NCBI GenBank assembly: GCA_023443705.1
Contig: JAEZTD010000078.1
Coordinates: 1 to 5,154, forward strand
Reading direction: 5' to 3'
DNA: 5,154 nucleotides
DNA from: Bacillota bacterium
Lineage (GTDB): Bacteria; Bacillota; Clostridia; Christensenellales; Aristaeellaceae
The position numbers and the translations under genes are program-made. The notes beneath the pieces were generated by a model. It saw only the letters and a program-made list of their open reading frames with translations, was not told where the DNA came from and searched no databases. Within the stretch, counting starts at the first letter, position 1. Each line of letters starts with the position of its first letter. Shown here piece by piece: positions 1 to 5,154 of this stretch.

Positions 1-748
<748 letters not shown>

Positions 749-814
749 ACCGCGCGTTTCTCCTGTATTCAAAGATTTGACTCCTGTTGTTTAGACGGAA
801 TCGAGTTCCCGAAC

Positions 815-844
815 AGTATACTCCATGTTTCTGCGCATTGACAA
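815..844 (-). promoter_or_regulatory. Sigma-A type promoter for the MoxR gene
   Basis: Read on the minus strand, TTGTCA (844-839) and TATACT (820-815) are separated by 18 nt. Each is close to the -35 and -10 consensus. Transcription would begin near 808, leaving a leader of about 60 nt that includes the AGGAGA ribosome binding site. A small dyad, GGAA-TCGAG-TTCC (797-809), lies at the predicted start point and could be an operator, but its arms are only 4 bp. The promoter is predicted from sequence alone. Confidence 0.5.
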
Positions 845-880
845 GCAAAGGCACCAATTTACCACAAATTGTGCTTTTGC
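845..880. promoter_or_regulatory. Imperfect inverted repeat / stem-loop in the divergent intergenic region
   Basis: The left arm (845-860) and right arm (866-880) pair as GCAAAGGCAC with GTGCTTTTGC (nine Watson-Crick pairs and one G-T), then AATTT with AAATT. There is one unpaired C at 855 and a five-base ACCAC loop. This gives about 15 pairs. A smaller perfect dyad, CACAA-A-TTGTG, sits inside at 863-873. The element lies upstream of both divergent promoters, directly behind the MoxR-gene -35 box. Neither promoter should transcribe it, so a DNA operator is more likely than a terminator. No regulator is identified. Confidence 0.45.
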
Positions 881-901
881 CGCATGCAGCCCGCCCGGAT
901 A

Positions 902-910
902 TGCTATAAT
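902..910 (+). promoter_or_regulatory. acpS: Extended -10 promoter for acpS
   Basis: TGCTATAAT is a perfect extended -10 element (TG-n-TATAAT). No good -35 hexamer lies 16-18 nt upstream (the bases there read GCATGC), which is tolerable for an extended -10 promoter. Transcription should begin near 917. That is at or beyond the ATG at 917-919, so this ATG could not be a normally led start codon. This is an argument for the TTG start at 941. Confidence 0.6.
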
Positions 911-927
911 GAAGCGATGAAACCTTC

Positions 928-934
928 GGGGGTG
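928..934 (+). promoter_or_regulatory. acpS: Ribosome binding site that selects the TTG start of acpS
   Basis: GGGGGTG is the strong Shine-Dalgarno GGAGGTG with one A-to-G change that still allows wobble pairing to the 16S rRNA tail. It ends 6 nt before TTG at 941. The alternative ATG at 917 is preceded by the -10 box rather than by a ribosome binding site. Confidence 0.6.
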
Positions 935-940
935 TTTTCT

Positions 941-1330
941 TTGATCGCGGGGCTTGGCCTGGACATCTGTGAAATCGCGCGCATCCAAAAGGCGATGGAA
1001 AACCCGCGCTTTCTCCCGCGCGTGTTGACGGAGGGTGAGCGCGAGCGGGTCAGCAGCCGGGGCGCGAACACCGCCGCGGGCCTCTTCGCCGCCAAGGAAG
1101 CGGTGGCGAAGGCGCTGGGCAGCGGCTTTGACGGCTTCGGCCTTCAGGATGTGGAGATCCTGTGGGACGACGTCGGCCGTCCCCTCTGCCGCCTGACCGG
1201 CGGCGCGGCGGAGCGCCTGAAGCGGATCGGGGGCGACGGCGTCTTCGTCTCGATCACCCACGACGGGGGGGTCGCCGCCGCGGTGGCGGTGATTGAGGCC
1301 GGCGCCGCGATGAATTTTAAAAAAGTGTGA
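941..1330 (+). CDS. acpS: Holo-[acyl-carrier-protein] synthase (4'-phosphopantetheinyl transferase AcpS)
   Basis: AcpS moves the 4'-phosphopantetheine arm from coenzyme A to a serine of acyl carrier protein, activating it for fatty acid synthesis in the cytoplasm. From the TTG start the protein has 129 residues, slightly above the usual 118-126. It begins MIAGLGLDICEIARI, which matches the family N-terminus and puts the Mg-binding Asp at position 8, as in characterised AcpS proteins. LFAAKEAVAKALGSG (48-62) carries the second metal ligand, Glu53, and VSITH (103-107) is the conserved C-terminal motif. The ATG at 917 would add eight residues (MKPSGVFS) not expected in the family. The Arg usual before FAAKEA is Leu here. 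No convincing terminator follows: a hairpin at 1339-1371 has an internal bulge and no T-run after it. The next gene is 104 nt downstream, so some read-through is possible. Confidence 0.95.
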   Translation: MIAGLGLDICEIARIQKAMENPRFLPRVLTEGERERVSSRGANTAAGLFAAKEAVAKALGSGFDGFGLQDVEILWDDVGRPLCRLTGGAAERLKRIGGDGVFVSITHDGGVAAAVAVIEAGAAMNFKKV

Positions 1331-1357
1331 CAGAATTTGCCGATTCCGTCCATTTTT

Positions 1358-1383
1358 TGGAACATTTCGGCGCCTGATTCGTC
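1358..1383 (+). promoter_or_regulatory. ECF-sigma-like promoter before the first VanW-like gene
   Basis: TGGAAC (1358-1363) and CGTC (1380-1383) are separated by exactly 16 nt. This is one mismatch from the TGAAAC-N16-CGTC pattern of Bacillus ECF promoters such as those of sigma-M. The same GGAACA and CGTCT blocks, at identical spacing, occur before the second VanW-like gene. The element ends 51 nt before the ATG. No sigma-A promoter of similar quality is visible in this gap. It is predicted from sequence only. Confidence 0.5.
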
Positions 1384-1434
1384 TCTCTATCAAGCGGCAA
1401 AACGCGGCATATGCTCTACTTAGGAGGAAACACC

Positions 1435-2565
1435 ATGAGAAAATTTCTCTCGATCCTGACCATTCTGGCGCTCCTTTTCAGCCTTGCCGCCATACCCGCC
1501 GCGGCGGAGGAGACGGTCGCCTCTTCTTCGGTCATCACCGTAGACGGCGATTCCGAGGCGCTCCTTGACAACATTCGCCGTGCGGCGGACACCCTGAACG
1601 GCCTTCTCGTCGCCTATGGCGAAACCTTTTCCTTCAACGATGCGGTGGGCCCGCGCACTGCGGAGAACGGCTACAAAAAAGCCGAAAACGGCCGAAATAC
1701 CAAAGTGCTGGGCGGCGGCGTGTCCCAGGTCGCCTCGGCGCTGTACCTGGCGCTGGAAGGACTCGGCGGCATAGAATACCTCGAGAAGGAGACCTACGGC
1801 GACAATTTCACCGGCAGTTACGTGTTCTCCGGCGACGAGGCCATCCTGACCGACTACGCCAAGGGCATTGACTTTAGCTTTGCCAACGGCCATGACACCT
1901 TCCGGATCAACATGGCGCTGGACGGCGAGGACCTCACCTGCGAGCTCGTCACCGGCATAGAATATAACCCGGAGGAGTCGCTGGACGCGGAGGACGACGA
2001 TTTTTCCGACTACTTCTCGGACGATTCCTCCGACCCGGAGGAGGCCTCCTGGGAGGATGAGGACGCCGGCGACGAAGCGTTCACCGACGATTCGGAGGAT
2101 TCGGGCGATCAGAAAAACGTGCTGGGCAGCGCCACCATTAACGTAAGCGGCAATTCGGCCCTCATAAACAACATCGGCCTCGCCTGCGAGGCGATCGGCG
2201 GCGTCACGCTCGAGCCGGGCGAAACCTTCTCCTTTAACGATGTCGTCGGCGAGCGCAGCGATTCAAACGGCTATCAAAACGCGGTGAACGGCCGCGGCGC
2301 GAAGGTGGTTGGCGGCGGCGTCGCCCAGGTGGCCAGCGCGCTCTGGCTCGCGGCCAAGGACGCGGACAGCATCACCGTCACCAAAGTATCCACCTACGGC
2401 GAAAAGTACAACCAGTCCTACGTGGACGACCCGGACGACGCCATCCTGACCGACTACAACGCAAACATCGACTTCTGCTTTCGCTACGACGGGTCCGCTC
2501 GGCTGACGATCCTCGCGGAGCTGCAGGACGGTGAGAGCATCATGGTAACGCTGCTGGAAGGCTGA
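1435..2565 (+). CDS. Secreted tandem VanW-like domain protein (first paralog)
   Basis: The protein has 376 residues. The ATG at 1435 follows AGGAGG (1422-1427) by 7 nt and starts a clear signal peptide: MRK, a hydrophobic core to about residue 20, then PAAA, with likely cleavage after Ala24. Two VanW-like domains follow, at about 35-172 and 233-375. Each has N-I-x-x-A, GETFSFND (62-69; 262-269), a VG-R segment with GY, NGR (86-88; 285-287), GGGV-QVASAL (93-103; 293-303) and AILTDY (136-141; 336-341). The family's Cys in GGG-x-CQ is Ser97 in the first domain and Ala297 in the second. The linker is very acidic: about 24 Asp/Glu in residues 178-228. I see no G5 or peptidoglycan-binding domain, no C-terminal anchor and no later membrane segment, so the protein should be released or held by charge or other contacts. 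VanW occurs in some vancomycin-resistance clusters, but its biochemical role is unknown and resistance should not be inferred here. Confidence 0.85.
   Translation: MRKFLSILTILALLFSLAAIPAAAEETVASSSVITVDGDSEALLDNIRRAADTLNGLLVAYGETFSFNDAVGPRTAENGYKKAENGRNTKVLGGGVSQVASALYLALEGLGGIEYLEKETYGDNFTGSYVFSGDEAILTDYAKGIDFSFANGHDTFRINMALDGEDLTCELVTGIEYNPEESLDAEDDDFSDYFSDDSSDPEEASWEDEDAGDEAFTDDSEDSGDQKNVLGSATINVSGNSALINNIGLACEAIGGVTLEPGETFSFNDVVGERSDSNGYQNAVNGRGAKVVGGGVAQVASALWLAAKDADSITVTKVSTYGEKYNQSYVDDPDDAILTDYNANIDFCFRYDGSARLTILAELQDGESIMVTLLEG
2218..2493 (+). repeat. Copy 1 of the duplicated second VanW domain
   Basis: This stretch (residues 262-353 of the first paralog) aligns without gaps to 3302-3577 at a constant offset of 1084 nt. 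By hand count 70 of 92 residues are identical. Perfect DNA runs include 29 nt at 2311-2339 and 26 nt at 2407-2432. The copies are in direct orientation and could recombine. Confidence 0.8.
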
Positions 2566-2581
2566 TTCCATCCCCGGGCTC

Positions 2582-2607
2582 AGGAACAAAAAGGCATCCA
2601 GAACGTC
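2582..2607 (+). promoter_or_regulatory. ECF-sigma-like promoter before the second VanW-like gene
   Basis: AGGAAC (2582-2587) and CGTC (2604-2607) are separated by exactly 16 nt, repeating the arrangement at 1358-1383. The flanking A after GGAAC and T after CGTC are also shared. It ends 52 nt before the ATG, against 51 nt in the first paralog. Outside these blocks, and apart from the ribosome binding sites, the two leaders are dissimilar. I found no clear terminator between the two genes, so this promoter may add to read-through from upstream. Confidence 0.5.
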
Positions 2608-2659
2608 TATTGTACGTAACCGGAGCGCATCAGACAGGATCGCAAGGAGGGCTCATCGC

Positions 2660-3646
2660 ATGAAGAGAATACTGGCGCTCATGATGGCGCTGATGCTTGC
2701 ATCCGGCGTGATGATCGCGCCGGGCGCGTCGGCCGACACCTTCGCTTCGGCGGAGACCCCGCTGGATTACGCCTCCAGCGCTCAATTGAGCAACATTGAG
2801 CTGGCCGTCGCCGCCATTGACGGCACGTACCTGGGCTATGGCGATGTCTTCTCGTTCAACGACATCGTGGGCAGCCGCACTTCGAAGCGCGGCTACAAGT
2901 CGGCGGTGAACGGCCGCGGCGTCAAGGCGATGGGCGGCGGCGTCGCCCAAGTGGCAACCACGCTGTATCTGGCGCTCAAGCAGCTGGACGGCATCGACTA
3001 CATCGAAAAGCGCGTCTACGGCAGCCGCTACGCCGGGGGCTATGTCTCCTCGGGCAACGACGCCATCATGACCGATTCCGACGAGAACCTGGATTTCGTC
3101 TTCCAGAACAATTACGACGATCTCTACATCAACGTATGGACGACCGACTCCACCGTCGAATGCACACTTTCTTCCTATAGCGGGGACGGCGGCTGGGGCG
3201 ACAGCATCGCGTCCTCCACGATCTGGCTGTATGGCTCCAACGCGCTGATGCACAACATAGAGTTGGCCGCAGGCTCCGTCTACGACACGATTCTTGAGAG
3301 CGGCGACACCTTCTCCTTCAACGACGTGGTCGGCCCCCGCACCACCGATTACGGCTACCAAAGCGCCATCAACGGCCGCGGCGCGAACGTGGTGGGCGGC
3401 GGCGTCGCCCAGGTGGCCAGCGCCATATGGCTCGCCGTCAAGGATTTGGACAGCGTGACCGTCACCGAGAAGTCCACCTACGGCAGCCGGTACAACCAGT
3501 CCTACGTGGACGACCCCAACGACGCGATTTTGACCGACTACAACAGCGGCACCGACTTCTGCTTCACCTACGACGGGTTCGGCGAGCTGTCGATCTATAC
3601 CTCCGTGTCCGGCGACACGCTTACCTGCGAAATCTACGAGAATTAG
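2660..3646 (+). CDS. Secreted tandem VanW-like domain protein (second paralog)
   Basis: The protein has 328 residues. The ATG at 2660 follows AAGGAGG (2644-2650) by 9 nt. The signal peptide has MKR, a Leu/Met-rich core and PGASA, with likely cleavage after Ala25. Two VanW-like domains follow, at about 40-172 and 186-326, joined by a short Gly/Ser-rich linker (about 171-184) instead of the long acidic one in the first paralog. Landmarks are VFSFND (63-68) and TFSFND (217-222), NGRG (84-87; 238-241), GGGVAQVA (92-99; 246-253), and AIMTD (135-139) and AILTD (289-293). The position of the family Cys is Ala96 and Ala250. There is no cell-wall anchor or later membrane segment. Its second domain is closest to the second domain of the first paralog and its first to the first, so the whole two-domain gene was duplicated. 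Its stop codon overlaps the ribosome binding site of the following methyltransferase gene, implying one transcript. Function unknown. Confidence 0.85.
   Translation: MKRILALMMALMLASGVMIAPGASADTFASAETPLDYASSAQLSNIELAVAAIDGTYLGYGDVFSFNDIVGSRTSKRGYKSAVNGRGVKAMGGGVAQVATTLYLALKQLDGIDYIEKRVYGSRYAGGYVSSGNDAIMTDSDENLDFVFQNNYDDLYINVWTTDSTVECTLSSYSGDGGWGDSIASSTIWLYGSNALMHNIELAAGSVYDTILESGDTFSFNDVVGPRTTDYGYQSAINGRGANVVGGGVAQVASAIWLAVKDLDSVTVTEKSTYGSRYNQSYVDDPNDAILTDYNSGTDFCFTYDGFGELSIYTSVSGDTLTCEIYEN
3302..3577 (+). repeat. Copy 2 of the duplicated second VanW domain
   Basis: This is the partner of 2218-2493 in direct orientation, encoding residues 215-306 of the second paralog. The perfect DNA runs lie at 3395-3423 and 3491-3516. 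Recombination between the copies would delete 1084 bp and leave one in-frame hybrid gene. Confidence 0.8.
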
Positions 3647-3656
3647 GGGACGGCCG

Positions 3657-4514
3657 ATGTTCATTGCTTCCGATTGGGTCGACTACGAGGTCCTGGACGC
3701 CGGCGACGGCGAAAAACTGGAGCGGTGGGGCGGCGTGACGCTCTGCCGCCCCGATCCGCAGGCGATCTGGCCGCGCCAGGCACCGGATCTGTGGCCACGG
3801 GCCGACGCCCGCTACCAACGCTCGAGCGGCGGCGGCGGCGCGTGGGATTTTAGCAAAACACTTCCCGAGCGCTGGGTCATCGGCTACGGTGACCTGCGCT
3901 TTTACGTGCGCCCCACCGGGTTCAAGCACACCGGCCTGTTCCCGGAGCAGGCGGTCAACTGGGATTGGATGGCCGGCCTCATCCGAGGCGCGGACCGCCC
4001 TGTAAAGGTTCTGAACCTGTTCGGCTACACCGGCGGCGCCACGATGGCCTGCTGCCGGGCGGGCGCCCACGTAACCCATGTGGACGCCGCCAAGGGCATG
4101 GTGCAGTGGGCGGGTGAAAACCGGAAGCTCTCAGACCTCGACGAGAGCCGCTCCCGCTGGATCGTGGACGACGCGCTGAAGTTTGTGGAGCGCGAGGCGC
4201 GGCGCGGCAACACCTATCAAGGCATTCTGATGGACCCGCCCTCCTACGGGCGCGGCCCCGGCGGAGAGGTCTGGAAACTGGAGGACGAACTGTTCGGGCT
4301 GGTTTCGGCCAGCGCAAAGCTGCTCGCCGACGACGCGGTGTTCTTCCTCATCAACAGCTACACCACCGGCCTTCAGCCCGCGGTGCTTTCAAACATGCTG
4401 CTCATGACCGTGGCGAAGGCAAAGGGCGGGCGCGTGACGGCGGACGAGGTGGGGCTGCCCATCGCCTCCGGCGGCGTGCTGCCCTGCGGCGCGTCGGGGC
4501 GCTGGCAGCCATGA
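3657..4514 (+). CDS. Class I SAM-dependent methyltransferase, rRNA-methylase type (RlmI-like catalytic domain)
   Basis: The protein has 285 residues and is probably a cytoplasmic RNA methyltransferase using S-adenosylmethionine. The ATG at 3657 follows AGGGGA (3645-3650) by 6 nt; that site overlaps the TAG of the upstream VanW-like gene. The N-terminal part has DYEVLDAGDGEKLERWG (9-25) and RPDPQAIWP (31-39), typical of a small-protein branch of this family. Motif I is VLNLFGYTGGAT (118-129), the acidic end of strand 2 is Asp143 in HVDAAKGM, and the catalytic-loop motif is MDPPSYGRGPGGE (192-204). The C-terminus has LPCGASGRW (275-283), also characteristic. Compared with RlmI (about 396 residues) it lacks the N-terminal PUA domain. 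The exact RNA target and modified base cannot be read from sequence. It overlaps the next gene by 4 nt (ATGA), so translational coupling with the pseudouridine synthase is likely. Confidence 0.9.
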   Translation: MFIASDWVDYEVLDAGDGEKLERWGGVTLCRPDPQAIWPRQAPDLWPRADARYQRSSGGGGAWDFSKTLPERWVIGYGDLRFYVRPTGFKHTGLFPEQAVNWDWMAGLIRGADRPVKVLNLFGYTGGATMACCRAGAHVTHVDAAKGMVQWAGENRKLSDLDESRSRWIVDDALKFVEREARRGNTYQGILMDPPSYGRGPGGEVWKLEDELFGLVSASAKLLADDAVFFLINSYTTGLQPAVLSNMLLMTVAKAKGGRVTADEVGLPIASGGVLPCGASGRWQP

Positions 4515-5154
4515 CGGCGTCGTTTTCAGCGGGCGGCCATGAAATCCGCGTTCTGTACCTGGACAACCACCTGCTGGCGGTGGAGAAACCGCCCAACATG
4601 CCCACCCAGGCGGACGACTCCCGGGATCTCGACCTTTTAACCGCCTGCAAGCGCTACATCGCGGCGGAATTCAATAAGCCCGGCGACGCGTACCTGGGCC
4701 TCGTGCATCGGCTGGACAGGCCCGCCGGCGGCGCGATGGTCTTTGCGCGCACGTCAAAGGCCGCCGCGCGGCTGACGGCGGCGTTTCAGGGCCGCGATCT
4801 CGGGAAGATCTACCGCGCCATCGTCCGGGGCGAAATGACGCAGTCGGGCGCGCTCACGGATTATCTCGCAAAAGGCGCGGACGGCATGGTGCGCGTGGCG
4901 TCCCCGGGCGATCCCGGCGCCAAAGAGGCTCGGCTCACGTACAAACCCATCATGTGTGCGGAGGGCTTGACGCTCGTCGAGGTTTCCCTCGAGACGGGCC
5001 GATCCCACCAGATCCGGGTGCAGCTTTCAAACGCGGGGTTCCCGCTGTGGGGCGACAACCGCTACGGCGGCGGCGCGCCGGGCCAGCAGTTGGCGCTCTG
5101 GTCCCACCGGCTAACCATCCCCCACCCCACGAGGCCGGAGCGGCTGACCTTTGT
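4511..5154 (+). CDS. RluA-family pseudouridine synthase, C-terminus beyond window
   Basis: Enzymes of this family convert uridine to pseudouridine in rRNA or tRNA. The frame is open to the window edge, giving 214 residues. VLYLDNHLLAVEKPPNMPTQ (14-33) is the usual N-terminal strand pair. LVHRLDRPAGG (64-74) holds the catalytic Asp69, GKIYRAIVRG (98-107) carries the conserved Tyr101, and LETGRSHQIRVQL (160-172) is the third motif, followed by GDNRYGG (181-187). There is no N-terminal S4 RNA-binding domain, as in the short members of about 220-240 residues, so only perhaps 10-25 residues are missing. The motif after the catalytic Asp reads RPAGG, where many members have Ser before the last Gly. 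The ATG lies inside the stop of the methyltransferase gene and has only a weak ribosome binding site, so it probably depends on coupling. The target uridine is unknown. Confidence 0.93.
   Translation, partial: MTASFSAGGHEIRVLYLDNHLLAVEKPPNMPTQADDSRDLDLLTACKRYIAAEFNKPGDAYLGLVHRLDRPAGGAMVFARTSKAAARLTAAFQGRDLGKIYRAIVRGEMTQSGALTDYLAKGADGMVRVASPGDPGAKEARLTYKPIMCAEGLTLVEVSLETGRSHQIRVQLSNAGFPLWGDNRYGGGAPGQQLALWSHRLTIPHPTRPERLTF

Noticed and set aside
838..843. Perfect TTGACA on the plus strand as -35 for acpS
   Set aside because: It lies 61 nt before the TATAAT box and has no acceptable -10 at 15-19 nt spacing. It overlaps the minus-strand -35, which explains it better.
1339..1371. Hairpin after acpS as an intrinsic terminator
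   Set aside because: GCCGA/TCGGC and TTCC/GGAA can pair, but a four-base bulge interrupts the stem. The T-run is in the loop, not after the stem, and the right arm overlaps the ECF-like -35.
791..1393. Minus-strand open frame of 200 codons across acpS
   Set aside because: It covers the acpS gene and both divergent promoters in antisense, and its product is Arg-rich with no motif.
2632..2654. GAGC...GCTC pairing around the ribosome binding site of the second VanW-like gene as a translational switch
   Set aside because: Only four pairs are visible and there is no alternative structure; this is expected by chance.
1435..3646. Vancomycin-resistance locus because of VanW similarity
   Set aside because: No vanR, vanS, vanH, vanX, vanY or ligase gene is present in the window, and VanW domains are widespread in bacteria without resistance clusters.
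2630..3664. Long minus-strand open frame (344 codons) opposite the second VanW-like gene
   Set aside because: It is a GC-rich shadow of a well-supported gene. Its Val/Gly/Ala-rich translation shows no recognisable domain, and the plus strand has a signal peptide, ribosome binding site and conserved motifs.

Overview
The window is GC-rich, densely coded bacterial DNA. Good AAGGAGG-type ribosome binding sites, VanW-type secreted proteins, a short AcpS and a compact RNA-modification pair suggest a high-GC member of the Bacillota, probably a Clostridia-like anaerobe. That placement is inferred from gene content and style, not from any marker gene.

Layout. (1) Positions 1-748, minus strand: the N-terminal 249 residues of a MoxR-family AAA+ ATPase, cut by the window edge. 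(2) Positions 749-940: a divergent control region. It holds a sigma-A type promoter for the MoxR gene, a long imperfect stem-loop (845-880), and an extended -10 promoter for the gene to the right. (3) Positions 941-1330, plus strand: acpS, holo-[acyl-carrier-protein] synthase. Promoter position, ribosome binding site and the conserved N-terminus all point to a TTG start. (4) Positions 1435-2565 and 2660-3646: two paralogous secreted proteins, each with a signal peptide followed by two VanW-like domains. (5) Positions 3657-4514 and 4511-5154: a class I SAM-dependent methyltransferase of the rRNA-methylase type and an RluA-family pseudouridine synthase (cut by the right edge). These are packed directly behind the second VanW-like gene, with a 10-nt gap and then a 4-nt ATGA overlap.

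The unusual part is the VanW-like pair. All four VanW repeats keep the FSFND, NGR and GGGV-Q landmarks, but have Ser or Ala where the family usually has Cys in its GGG-x-CQ motif. The proteins contain nothing except a signal peptide and VanW-like domains, with an extremely acidic linker in the first one. Both genes are preceded by the same bipartite element: GGAAC, then a 16-nt gap, then CGTCT, ending 51 and 52 nt before the start codon. It resembles promoters of ECF (extracytoplasmic-function) sigma factors that answer cell-envelope stress. The rest of the two leaders is not alike, so the element looks selectively kept. A working hypothesis is a small envelope-stress regulon of cysteine-less tandem VanW proteins, the second of which carries two RNA-modification genes in its transcript.
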